A stretch of DNA of 31,162 bases from Lobulomyces angularis (GCA_027604685.1 JADHYX010000256.1:1-31162), one strand, 5' to 3'. Counted from the stretch's first letter, positions 19,867 to 30,875 are shown. The notes: generated from the letters alone by a model not told the origin. Made by a program: numbers and translations.

Positions 19867-22800
19867 TTAATCATAAATCCCTAATTCAATTAAAACAAAA
19901 GAATACCAAAACGCATTCTCCTCATTTCCTCCAGCAAAGTGACCTTTTTCTGACAAAAAATAAATTTATTCAAGATACTAACTATGTAATCAATACCAGA
20001 AATCTTTAGTAACAACGGTGATCCTAATTGAATGAAAAATTTCAAAAAAACTATCAAAAATTGTTTTATACCAATTGAATTTTTTCCGACAATAGCATCA
20101 GGGTTGTTTAATTTGAATTTTCTTAGTTTCGCAACATATTTTACAGGCTCCCAAACTTGCACACGAGGATCATGCAGCCCACCTTTCAGAAAGTTTTATT
20201 TTTAATAAAAAACCATCTCCAACCTTTTTTATACCAAATACTAAAATTGAAGGAAATTTTTTAGATTTTACTTCATTCCCAAGGAAGTCTTTTTCTATAT
20301 TTTGGTATGGTGAGTAATTCAAAATCTTATTGAACAATATTGAATTATTCAAGGGATTTCCCCATTCATAATATTCAAAAGGGGTCCAACTGACTTTAGG
20401 ATCTATCATATCATTAATAACGTCAACAAATGGAACTTGAGTAAAGACTACTTTCACGAAATTATACAACACATCACCAGTGAAGCTAAACCAATTTATC
20501 ATTCCTCCAGCAATTAAACCTCCTGCACTCCTTGCATGCAATGCGATCCATCCTTTTTTCGTATAACCTCGTTCAATTAAACCTGATATAGTTATAAATT
20601 GTTAAAATCCATTTTAATTCTGAGGTATTTTTATTTATTTTTATTGTAACCCTTTAGACAAGCACCAGTATCTAGAATAGAATTAATTTTATTTTCAAGC
20701 TTGCCACCTTCATACCATTTATAACCCAGATCAGCGTCACCGCGTGGGTGGCAAACCGCATAGGTCATACCTCTATCCAATAAAGGAAAAATAGAAGAGT
20801 CAAAGATAGGCGGTTTAAATCCACCATAAGCACTTTATTTTGAAAATCAAAATTCTAGTTTTTTAGATGCTTAATATTGTATTTACCCATATACATACAG
20901 TAATAGCTTTTTAGGTTTTATTTCTAATTCATTTTCCTTTTTTTTGTATACAAAGGTGAGGGGAATATCACCTCTATCCTTATCAGTGGAATTTTCTAAA
21001 AAGTTCACTAAAATTCTTTCTTGTTTATATAAATTTGAGAAGTCCATTGATTGTTGTGAGTGAGAATACATTCTGTTTAGTTTTACAGTTAGATAACTTA
21101 AAAAATTCTCAAAAATAGAACTTACTTCTTAAATTGCATGTCGTATGAAAAATAGGAGATTCTTTGTATATAAGAAGAATTGGAAAATACTAAACACTTT
21201 GAGTTAAAGTTGGTAAGTGGTTTGGTATCCTAAATAATTTAAAACAATTTTATAAAATTATTTAAATTACTAAGTCAGTCTGAAATCCATTAAAAATTGA
21301 ATAAACTTCAGTTTGCGAATTGTCTTTCTCATGAAACTTCAGAACATCAAACTTGTATTTACTAAAAGACGTACTGTTATGCGTATGCGAATTTTCACTG
21401 TAAATCTTCGTTAAATTCAAAATAACTATTTTTTGTAGCCCATTTTCCCATATAAATAAAACCAGGTAATTTTTAAACATCACAAATTTCTCAACAAAAT
21501 ATTGTAAATTTTGAAAAACTGGAACCACGTTTAATATCTTTTCCGAAGCTGCTTTCTTTAAAACTTCAAATTGGATAATCTTAAAATTTTTAAAATTATT
21601 ATTAATTCTTGCAAAAAAAAGGTTTTTCTCATGATGCTCAATCTCATAAAAAATTCCAATTTGTCTTTGAAAAATTATTTCAAAATCATGAGATTTACAA
21701 TTTGTGCTTTCTAAAATCATAACTTCGCTTGTAATCTGGCCCACTATTTTCAACAAAATGTATATGCCATTAGCTGTTCTATCCAATTCTACAGTTAAAC
21801 TTAAATCTTTTTCAAAATATACTATATCTGCGTAATTATGAAGCTTAAATTTTTCTTTTTTTTTTTTTTTTTCAATGAATTCAGCTAGTGGAAATAAGTG
21901 AAGTGTAACATCGCATTCCCTAATACATATTTTTTTTACTATTCGCGGAGTGCCAGATTCCCTATCAACAACGGTATAGAATAACCAATGCTGAGGTGAA
22001 CCGGTGGAATGGTCAATACCCCACTGAAGTGAATAATAGGAATTGAATTCTCCAGTAAAAAAAATATCACTTGTATTTAAATTTAAAATAAATAAAAAAT
22101 GATTTTCAGAACCATTAAAATCCACATTGAAAGCTAGTAAATTCCTGCAAAAAAAAAAAAATTGAATAAAACGAAATCAGGTTAGATGTTGTACATGTCG
22201 ATAGGGTTAGTTTTAAATACTCCAATAGCAAAATAAGAAATTTCAATGCTATTAAAAGCTCGATTAAAGTCCAGCAACAGCTCTGGCTCACCAAGAAAGT
22301 TTTTTACTAAGCAATCACATGTATTAATATATTTGTCCACAGCAAGTTTTCGTCTGAAGTAAGAAGGATATTTGTTATTATTCTCATATACTCTCCAATA
22401 AAAATATGGGCCTTCTTCCCAATATAGATCAAATTTCTCCAATTCCAAATTTCCACAAAATTTTTTATACAGTAACTTATTGACGTTGGCAGGGGCAAAA
22501 TTTAATTCGCTTTCCAACTTTTCTCTCAGTGCCCTCGTGCCTGCCATCATATTTTCCGTGTAATCATTTTCTTGTTTAATGTAGTTTAGAAAACTTGAGT
22601 CTTCCCGATCTGCATCCTTCATCCACTGAAAATTATCCGTAAGAACTTTTTCAAAAATTTGAGTAGTATATGGTATTTCCGTAGCCATAGGTGCCTCAAA
22701 TTTATCGTGTACTTGTTTTGTTGATTTATGTGAAGAGGTTGTTGTGCAGAAAATATTGTAAATCAAAGAATTATTATAACTATAATGATATCCACAAATT

Positions 22801-22939
22801 AATAGTGGAATTAGTGACAAAACTAGAATCCTAAATTTTGATCTGTTAAGAATCCACAAAAAAAATGAGTATCAATACCAATTAAAGAGGCTGCTTAAAA
22901 AAGAATGCTGGTAGCTTTTTTTATTTACTTTTGATGCAT
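19867..22939 (-). CDS. Oligopeptidase B-like serine peptidase (S9A) with N-terminal membrane segment
   Basis: Ten exons (22929-22939, 22195-22842, 21271-22144, 21126-21229, 20887-21072, 20666-20832, 20235-20582, 20072-20182, 19997-20023, 19867-19943) give 850 residues. Family signatures are in order: APMATEIPYTTQ and DNFQWMKDADREDSSFL at the N-terminus, a beta-propeller region, CHPRGDADLGYKWYEGGK, ALHARSAGGLIAG (nucleophile Ser682), VPFVDVINDMIDP, YEWGNP, GGLHDPRVQVWEPVKYVAKL (Asp784) and GHFAGGNEEN (His827). The triad is complete. Oddities are a hydrophobic stretch at residues 9-21 (ILVLSLIPLLICG), Ala in place of Gly in the GxSxG elbow, GDAD in place of the usual GGGE, and Tyr in place of one Glu before EWGNP. 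Exon 1 (11 bases) is the least certain part; no in-frame ATG exists in exon 2 before the membrane segment. Confidence 0.87.
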
Positions 22940-23245
22940 ATTTTAGCGGAACTGTGTTAAGTTTCTTCATGTTATTTGTGTTTTATCTAAAAAAATAATA
23001 ACTGATCTTTTCTTTTTCAAAAATTTTTTAAAAATTATTCTCAATAACAAATATTTCATAATTGTAGCTGTTACAAAATTTTTTAAAATACAAAACATTT
23101 AAATTTTTATACTATTGCTATGTACAGCTTATATCCAATTTTAAATAAAAAAAAATATATATACTTAAATAAATATTAATTTTAGATTTATAATAAAACA
23201 ATTCAATACATGTGCTTTGGAATTGTATGGCTAGCATGCAAGCTC
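22940..23245. other. Intergenic spacer, 306 bases
   Basis: Spacer between two genes in tandem on the minus strand: the 3' end of the MATE gene and the 5' end of the peptidase gene. It is very AT-rich, with no gene, RNA or repeat that I can support. Confidence 0.6.
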
Positions 23246-25173
23246 TTACTTTTTCTTTGTTAAAGTAGCATTCATTTCCACGTTCATTTTCAAAACATCT
23301 TTCCAATCTGTTGAAAATATAACATTACATTGAAGTAGGGCTAGCAAAAATACAGCACCCACCAATCCTGCCCATATACTGATACCTTTTTCAAAAGTTA
23401 AAAATATTCCCAAAGGTAATCCACACACATAATATGACAATATATAAGATTTGGCTACCACTTTATGATAACTAAACGCAACAAATTAGTAAATGACAAA
23501 AAACTTAAAAATTTTTTAAATAACTTACCCAGAAGCTCTTAAAATTGATCCTGCAACATTCTATAATATACAAAAGTTAGTATAACTGCACAACATAATG
23601 AACAAAACAATACCTGAATCCCATCTAACAGCTGAAAGGATGCAATTAACAGCGCTAGCGTAAAACTAATCTCTAGCCACACTGCCCCTACTAGTATCAA
23701 AATAGATATAAATGCACCAACAACAGATGTAATAAATATAGAATTTTGGGCAAAATTTTTGCATTCCATTACATTTCCTTTACCAAGAAGATTGCCTACA
23801 TCTATACATAAAATCAGAAAATATCAAATATAAAATATCCATTACGATTGGTGGTAACAACTCCGAAAGAGTAAGGAGCAATATAGCATATATGAGCAAA
23901 CATATGCAGTTTGGTAAATAGGTTCAAGGCATTTTGACTAGATAACCCTGAAACCCACCTACATACTTCAAATGATCCCCATTCGGATGCCATTATGATG
24001 GCACCAGGTATACCGAGTTCTCTATAAAAAAAAGCTTAAATTTTTTTTGTTCATTGAAACTAACAGGTAAGGTCCCCAGTCTAAGAAGGAATCTTTACTC
24101 CACCATTCGAAAAATCTACGCAAATTTAATGACATTAAGTGTTTCAGCACCACTATTTTAAATGCAACAGAGTCTAACAAATGCTTTGCTAAATTCCCTC
24201 TTTTTTTAGAGTTGAAACTTTTCAAGTCAATTTTAATAGTAGAAACTGTAATTGTACTAATAGATTGAAATTGTGTGAGTACAAATATGAGTGGCAGTAA
24301 TGTGTAACTCAATGAAATACTTATGGCTGCACCTAATACGCCAACAATGTTTATTAAATACCAAGTTAAAACCATATGTATCATAATCGATATCAGCAAA
24401 GTTAGTGGGGCTACTGATAATTTTCCCTGTGCTTCGGAAAATTTTTTTAATGAATCAAATATCAAAAATCCTGGAAGACTTGGTATCATAAATCTTTATT
24501 GAAAAATAAAAAACTTATATTCATTGTATGCTCGCTTCTTACCGAATAAAAGTTACCGTTTTCGCAATGTTCTTTTCGTTCTGCCCCGAAAACTGTAGCA
24601 GATACCTAGAATTGAACCAGAAAAATGCCATTGGTATCGTAGATGTTACAGAAATTAAAATTGATCTAAGAAATTTAGTAAAAAAAATAAAATAAAATAA
24701 ATTACCTTTGTAAAATTGTATAGAGTTCGGTATTTTTGCTTTCAATTTCTAATTTTCCATCTTCCCCTTTTACTATTTGGTGTGCTGTCGGTTTTGAACT
24801 GTTCAAGTAATTTGATGTCATCTCATATCTTGTAAAGGCTTGGGACGCCAATGTATCCTTTTGTTAAAGTGTATCAATACAGATTTAATGTTAGTTCAAA
24901 AATTTATTAAACGCGCTTACCATAGCAGTATTTAATCCCAATCCCACGGAATATCCTGTTAGATTACAAAACATAAAAGCTAATCCAACTTGAGTCAACT
25001 CTAAAGTCAAAATTAGATGTTTTACATTATTGATAAAATTTTAAACCATCCTCCCCAATAGTTGCTACCATAGCAGTTGTAGAAACTTCAAACAAAGTTT
25101 CTAGCATAAAACCGGCCATTACCGGTACACTGGAAATCAGTAGATGTTTGCCGTCTAGTAGAAGATTTTTCAT
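23246..25173 (-). CDS. MATE family multidrug/toxin extrusion transporter
   Basis: Nine exons (25047-25173, 24921-25000, 24706-24857, 24543-24665, 24065-24493, 23846-24021, 23614-23801, 23529-23560, 23246-23471) give 510 residues, normal for a 12-span eukaryotic MATE carrier that exports organic cations or metabolites using a proton or sodium gradient. Conserved blocks: AFMFCNLTGYSVGLGLNTAM then DTLASQAF, MIPSLPGFLIFDSLKKFSEAQ, GVLGAAISISLSY, SEWGSFEVCRW, VGNLLGKGN, SFQLLDGIQ joined to NVAGSILRASG, and SYYVCGLPLGI. The RVGN usually seen in the second half is HVGN here. Exon 8 is 32 bases. A polar loop with NYLNSSKPTAHQ and KGEDGKLEIE lengthens the region before the third span. Localisation and substrate cannot be read from the sequence. 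Confidence 0.93.
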
Positions 25174-25531
25174 TTAACGTTCCACGTTCTTTTAAGGATT
25201 GTGGCGATAGCAAAACTTAATCTTTTAAAACTTAATCCCAATCTAATATATATATTTTTAAATATAAATTTTTATCCTATAAGATTTTCATTGTTTTTAA
25301 TTGATTTACTTAAATATTTTAAATGTTATAATTCTGAAATTCTGGAATATGTTTCACCAAATTATGATACAAACAGAGAGTCAATTAATTTAATTTCTAT
25401 TATCTTAATTCAACGTTGTATCATTTGGCGAATTGACATGCAAAATTGGATCTGATATAAAAAAAAATGCCATTAGCTATCTATTACTTAACACTAAAGT
25501 GTAGAGGAACTAAAGATTTTTAGAACAAATG
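25174..25531. other. Intergenic spacer, 358 bases
   Basis: Lies between the EHD stop and the MATE start on the minus strand and should hold the MATE promoter. A plus-strand open stretch (25201-25455) has no ATG near its start and no recognisable motif; I do not call it a gene. Confidence 0.5.
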
Positions 25532-27541
25532 CTACTTTTTATAATTAGGTATCATAGTAGGTGGAAGATTCTCGGGAATTTCGTTTATCCAACCTCTTTT
25601 CCTCACTTCACATAACCACATGCTTGTAACAAATTCGTCTGCATCAAGAAAACCATCCTATAAAATATTTTAACATGTCTTATTAAATAATGAGTGTACT
25701 TTATCTATGTCGGCCAGTTTCCAAATTTTAACCAATTCCGATTTTTCTAATCCGAATTCTTCTAAAACTGGTTTTGCGGCTGCACCAGAAACCTTGCCAT
25801 CAACTGGATTAAGTGCTTTAAACTTTTTTACATAACTTTGCCTGTCTATCATTTCTATGAATAATAGCCATTGTTTAAACTTTAGTTTTAAACTACTTAC
25901 CGTACGACCACATTTTATCTGGAGGAGGAGCGACATTCGTTTCTTCAAATGGATTACTCTCTAAGTTTAAATTAATTCCCTCGTTGGAAGTTGCATTCTG
26001 TGGAAAGAGTTTCAATAATTGTGGTAAAGTTTCATTTAAAGCTTCATCAATTTTTGCAAGAAGATTTTTATCCAACTTGTTAAATTTGTCAATCTTAAAG
26101 TACGTCAACCTTTCTTTAAATTTCGTAACATCAGGAAAATCTCCCCTGGAAATGTGGAAAATTTGTTCGATTTTATGAAATTCTTGTTCTAAGTTTAGCA
26201 ATAATTCTTGCTGTTTATCTTTTTTTCCAAAAAAACCAGGCATATTCGATTTTAAATGAGATATTATGATAGCATGCACCTTACATTAAATCATTAATAT
26301 AAAAATTTTGGAGTTTCTATAAACCTTGGCTAACCTAGCTCTTTTAATTATATCATTAATTTTTCTTATCATTCCCATTCGAGGTAGCTGCCTTATATCT
26401 TTTAAAAGATCTCGTTGCTCTGCAACCAATAACGTTTCAAAATCGTTAAATCTCAATGGTTCATCCCAAAATGATCCTCTATCCATAATTAGACAAATAA
26501 AAATAAAGCTATACTTACATATATACACGAGGAACTTCCGGTGTGGCCAACACCTTACCAAGAGACCACATTAATGCGCCATAAACTAGTAAAATATATA
26601 TTTTTAACAGCAAAAGGAAAAGGTCAAAAGATTTACCTCTCATCAACTGCTGACTGTTTACCTGGTCAGCTTTATTTAATACTACTTTAATTTTTTCATC
26701 ATTCTTTTTTATATTATTAATTACTGCTTTAAATTCATCACTAATATCTAGTTTATGGGCATCAAAAATAATCAAAATCATATCAGCCCTTTCAGCAAAC
26801 CATTCTATTACACCATTGAAATCATAATTCCTAGTTTGTTTTTCTCCCGATAAAATTCCAGGAGTATCAATCAACGTAATTGAATCTAATATTGAGGAAG
26901 AAATTTGGGAAACTTGAAATCTATTCAAAAAATTTTGACCGAACTCTAGAGAGGAATATGGTAAGGAGGTATCTACACCGGCGGCATTCCCTTTAAAAAA
27001 AAACAAAAGCTGCAATTAACATAAAACTAATAGTAGTTTTCAAATTTTTTAATATTTGCTAAATTATACCATACCTGGAATAATTTTCGGTTCTGAATTT
27101 AATGCAACCCCCTCTATTGCAAAAAATTTATCAGTGGTAGGCTCAGGGCCGATGTTACAACCTAATTTTATTGTATCTTGCATCAAATCAAATGGTAATA
27201 TAATTTACCTTGATACTCTTTACCTAATAAATGTTTTATAAACGTAGTTTTTCCCTTTAAACAAAAATTCAGATTTTTAAGACCAGTTCAAAACTTACAA
27301 CACTATACTGACCAAGCAATAAAATCATTGGTTTGGAGGAAATATCAGCTGGTGTTAAAGAACTTGTATTAAAATGTTCAAATTCGTACTCTTGTTCAAC
27401 TGGCAAAATTTTTTTCTGATAAACTTTTTTTAATTTTTCGAGAATTTCTAATATTTGATCGTCATTACTTTTAGTGTTATTTAAACTCTGCGAACTCTTT
27501 AGGTTTTCCTTGCTAGTTTTATTTCTTATTGGTGATTTCAT
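25532..27541 (-). CDS. EHD: EHD (Eps15-homology-domain, RME-1-type) membrane-remodelling ATPase
   Basis: Nine exons (27299-27541, 27209-27254, 27075-27176, 26637-26990, 26519-26585, 26325-26478, 25901-26279, 25700-25854, 25532-25657) give 541 residues, very close to human EHD1. EHD proteins are dynamin-like ATPases that form rings on endosomal membranes and drive recycling and tubulation. Visible motifs: P-loop GQYSV-GKTT across the exon 1/2 junction (residues 77-85), IGPEPTTDKF, DTPGILSGEKQ (172-182), FDAHKLDISDEF, NKAD (236-239), VYGALMWSLGK, GSFWDEPLR, an NPF motif in ESNPFEE, and a C-terminal EH domain with LNPVDGKVSG, IWKLADIDK and DGFLDADEF (EF-hand loop). The second intron is 32 bases. 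The motif series is complete, so the protein should be functional. Confidence 0.96.
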
Positions 27542-28373
27542 AATTAAACGGGATCACGAAAAATTTTTCTTCACAAAATAACAATTTTCCATCTTGGTGT
27601 GACAGTGCTTCAATCTATTATTTTTTCAATTTCATTCCAGTCTTTTCAATACTTACCTGATCTTTTGAGTTCTTTAGTTAGAATTCGAGAATTGATGAGA
27701 AAAAGCCAAAACTGAATATTCTTTTGTGTGTTGTAAAAAACGTTATTCAAGAAAGGAAAAATTGAAAATGACGGAATTGGAAAGTTTAAATAAGGATTTT
27801 AGCTTATGATGTTTTAAAGCAAGATTTGATATGCATTTTGTACCAAGGAAAGTTTTTAACTAAAATTCAAAAATTATTTTTTTGAATGAGCTTTAGTTAA
27901 ATATTGTAGCTTTCTTTAATTACAAAATGTGTAAGTGATTACTTGGATTTAGTTTTCAATCTGAGGCTTCTATAAATTAGTTTTTTTTCTCTTTAATAGT
28001 GTTTTTTCTGTAAAAATGTGATCTGTTATTTTTTTTAGAGTTTAATAAATACAAAGTATCTAAAGACAGCACAGTACTTTATTTTCTTGATTAACTCAAG
28101 TTTATTAAAACAACTTTTAAATTTTTGATACATCCAATCTGTAAATACAGAACATAATTTTTAGAGCTAGCTGTATTCAAAGAAATAGCCCAATTTTAAA
28201 AAATTAAAACTTAAAAGCAGTTTTAGTGAACGAATATAGGCAAAAATAATGAATACTTCCATTGAAGAAATATCTAAAAGCATTCCTTTTATTAACTGGA
28301 AAATAATTGGAACAATTTAATTTTAATTATGAAATTATGATCGTTACACAAGCTTTTTTCTCCCTCAATAAAA
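27542..28373. other. Divergent intergenic region, 832 bases
   Basis: Separates the EHD gene (minus) from eS25 (plus). AT-rich with no supported gene or RNA. The only marked feature is the GGTGTGACAGT word at 27596-27606. Confidence 0.55.
27596..27606. promoter_or_regulatory. Shared upstream word GGTGTGACAGT (copy 2)
   Basis: Identical to 16503-16513, in the same orientation relative to its minus-strand gene and 55 bases upstream of the EHD start codon. Confidence 0.3.
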
Positions 28374-29024
28374 ATGGTTAGTGTTCCGAATGCAATAGAG
28401 AGTTTCTTGAACCCATCCTATCCAAATATACAATTTAAGAATTAAAACTTTAAAATTAAATGATTAATCCTTTAGTTGTGCACGGATGGGATGTGTTGAA
28501 TTTGTATTTTTTCTTCATAAAATCAAAATTTCATTCACCAAATCATTTAATAAATTTTACTTATTATGTTATTTTTTTTTTAGGCTAAAGCACAGCAAGC
28601 TAAAGTTGCCAAACCAAGTGGTAAAAATAAGAAGAAGAAGTGGTCCAAAGGAAAAGTAAAGGACAAGGCAAACAACGCTGTTGTTTTTGATAAGGCTACT
28701 TATGATAGAATGTTAAAGGAAGTTCCTACTTATAAATTAGTTACACCTTCAGTTCTTGTTGATAGATTAAGAGTTAACGGAAGTTTAGCTAGATTAGCCA
28801 TCAAAGATTTAGAAGCAAAAGGATTAATTCGATTAGTTAGTGCTCATGGAAGTCAATTAATTTACACTAGAGCTACAAAAGTAAGTTTATTTTTTAATTT
28901 TTTAGATTTTTTTATTTTTATTTTATTTTGTTAGGCTGAAGATGACATTGTTGCTGAACCTGTGGAAAAAGTAAGCAAAGGCAAAAAATCAAAGAAAGTT
29001 GAAGAAGATGAAGACGATGAATAG
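28374..29024 (+). CDS. RPS25: 40S ribosomal protein S25 (eS25)
   Basis: Three exons (28374-28376, 28584-28880, 28935-29024) give 129 residues. The first exon is just the ATG, followed by GTTAGT and a 207-base intron, the longest in the window; the mature protein starts [11 protein letters not shown]. The eS25 core is unmistakable: [53 protein letters not shown]. The tail is acidic and ends in EEDEDDE. eS25 sits in the head of the small ribosomal subunit. An ATG-only first exon is common in fungal ribosomal protein genes. Tandem with the cyclophilin gene. Confidence 0.96.
28412..28490 (+). other. Pairing arms inside RPS25 intron 1 (CCCATCC / GGATGGG)
   Basis: Perfect 7-base complementary arms at 28412-28418 and 28484-28490, unusually GC-rich for this intron. 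Pairing would pull the 5' splice site toward the 3' half and shorten the effective intron by about 70 bases, as described for yeast ribosomal protein introns. Confidence 0.45.
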
Positions 29025-29040
29025 TTATTTAAAAGTTGAA

Positions 29041-29046
29041 AATAAA
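29041..29046 (+). terminator. AATAAA polyadenylation signal after RPS25
   Basis: Lies 17 bases after the eS25 TAG. In such AT-rich DNA the word is common, so support comes from position. Confidence 0.4.
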
Positions 29047-29398
29047 TAATAATAATTGATAAACTTTTTTATTGTTTTATAATATACACCGTTTTTAAAC
29101 TTCAATGTATAACTTTATGGTGATTTACTTTATAAGAAGATTATTTGTGAACTTTTTGCTGGAAATCTGTTCTGGGTACTTTATAATTTAATCTAAAATC
29201 TTATTCTCGTGTTAAAAACTTGTTTTACCATAATTCAAATACCAACTAAAAGTTTTTTCAAAAGTGACCAATTGTAGTTCATTTTTAATGTTTATTTTTC
29301 ATTTTACAATATATTCATTGTTCTCTGTATCAACTTTATTGGAAATTTGTATTTTGTATGTGTAAGTAATAAATATTAATATATTTTATAACTACAAT

Positions 29399-29640
29399 TA
29401 AAGATGTGAATCTGCTTTATTGAGGTAATCTAAAAACTCTTTCACAAAATCAGTTCATTTATCTGAAACTTTTTGATATAAAGAAGCAAAAAAGTCTTTG
29501 ATAACAGATCTACTTTCAAATTCTAATAAAAGATTATAAGTTTCGCCGCTTTTTTTGGACTTCTAATAATTTTCTATCTTCTTCTCTTGGGAACACAAAA
29601 ACCCCAAAAAAAGTAAGAAAAAAAAAAATTTATTATCTTT
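29399..29640 (-). pseudogene. Possible broken minus-strand gene fragment
   Basis: Read on the minus strand, one frame gives FPREEDRKLLEVQKK; just after an A7 run another frame continues SGETYNLLLEFESRSVIKDF and FASLYQKVSDK, then an in-frame TGA, then TDFVKEFLDYLNKADSHL before TAA. Each piece reads like protein, but one frameshift and one stop separate them and no intron I tried repairs both. It could be a decayed gene, a gene with sequencing errors in homopolymers, or chance. Not assigned to any family. Confidence 0.25.
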
Positions 29641-29698
29641 TTTAATGCCATTATTTTTAAAAAATTTTAATATTTATACTTCTAGATTGTATTCTACT

Positions 29699-30420
29699 AT
29701 GTCTTTACCAAGAGGTAACCAATTCCTTTGACTTTATCTATTCAATGCTTACTAATTCTATCTGTATGTTTAAACTGATCTAATTTTTTTTACCTTAGTT
29801 TATTTTGATGTTACTGCCAATGGTTCTCCATTAGGAAGAGTTGTTATGGAATTAAGAAGTGATGTTGTTCCAAAAACCGCCGAAAATTTCCGTGCTTTGG
29901 TATAGATCTATTGTTTAGTCTGTTTTTTTTTTTTTTTTACTTTAATTATCATTAGGCTACTGGAGAAAAAGGTTATGGTTTTGCAGGTAATATAACTTAA
30001 ATTTTGTTTTCTTACTTTTATGTGATACTAGGAAGCAGCTTCCATAGAGTTATCCCTGGATTTATGTGCCAAGGTGGTGACTTTACTAACCACAATGGTA
30101 CCGGTGGTAAATCTATCTATGGTGAAAAATTTGCTGATGAAAATTTCCAATTGAAACACACTGGTGAAGGAATCTTATCAATGGTATAATAATTTTTTAT
30201 ATGGTTATTTTTTACAAATCTTAAGGCAAATGCTGGACCAAACACAAATGGAAGTCAATTTTTCTTATGTACTGCTAAAACTGCTTGGTTAGATGGCAAA
30301 CATGTTGTCTTTGGAAAAGTAGTAGAAGGTTACGATGTCATTCAAAAGGTTGAAAGTTATGGTAGCCAATCTGGAAAAACTAGCGCTAAAATAGTTATTG
30401 AAAAAAGTGGTCAACTTTAA
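29699..30420 (+). CDS. CPR1: Cyclophilin A, peptidyl-prolyl cis-trans isomerase
   Basis: Five exons (29699-29714, 29799-29899, 29956-29986, 30032-30183, 30226-30420) give 164 residues, one fewer than human cyclophilin A. The single-domain enzyme isomerises Xaa-Pro bonds in the cytosol and is the cyclosporin target. Key residues align at the human numbers: Arg55 in [10 protein letters not shown], Phe60, Gln63 in MCQGGDFT, Phe113 in NTNGSQFF and Trp121 in [14 protein letters not shown]. The protein starts MSLPRVYFDV without a signal peptide and ends KSGQL, so it is cytosolic or nuclear. Exon 1 is 16 bases and exon 3 is 31 bases. Confidence 0.97.
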
Positions 30421-30875
30421 ATATGCTAAAAATCTCGATTTTTAAATATTTATATATGTTTGTTATAATAGTTTAATGATATATAAATAAAAAATTCAGT
30501 TGTCATTAACAATTTCGGATCAGCAAGTGCCGTATAATTTGATTGCTATTAAAATAAAAAAAGAGCTTTCTAATAAATTGCTGTGGATATAGAAAGTCAA
30601 ACTGAAGAAGTGTGTAACAAAATTAAATTTACTTAGTGCTTGGGCACCATCTTTTTGAACATAAAAAATTGTTCTCAAAAATAGTGATCACCAAAAAAAA
30701 ATGAGCGTTAGTTAAATTGTAATTGTAATTGTAGTTCTCAAAATCACAAGGGTGAAAGTTAAGATAAATTTTAATTATAATTGTAAATTGTAAAAAAAAA
30801 CTATAAATATAGAAAAAATTTTTTTTTTGCTAACAAAATGGAAAAACATTCTTGTTTTAAACCATATTTGCTAAC
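30421..30875. other. Intergenic region, about 455 bases
   Basis: AT-rich, with an AATAAA 66 bases after the cyclophilin stop and no supported gene up to the coding-like stretch near 30876. Confidence 0.5.
30486..30491 (+). terminator. AATAAA polyadenylation signal after cyclophilin
   Basis: Located 66 bases beyond the cyclophilin TAA. Called on position only. Confidence 0.35.

Larger units (their letters stand above)
29025..29698. other. Intergenic region, 674 bases, with coding-like minus-strand debris
   Basis: Between eS25 and cyclophilin, both plus strand. The left half holds an AATAAA for eS25 and otherwise AT-rich sequence. The right half carries a minus-strand stretch listed separately as a possible broken gene. 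Confidence 0.55.

Noticed and set aside
25201..25455. Plus-strand 84-codon open stretch in the EHD-MATE spacer
   Set aside because: No ATG near its start, no family motif, Leu/Ile/Asn/Lys-heavy composition expected by chance in AT-rich DNA, and no exon to join.
29450..29465. UGA read as tryptophan
   Set aside because: If UGA were sense, many in-frame TGA codons should appear in the long exons; none does.
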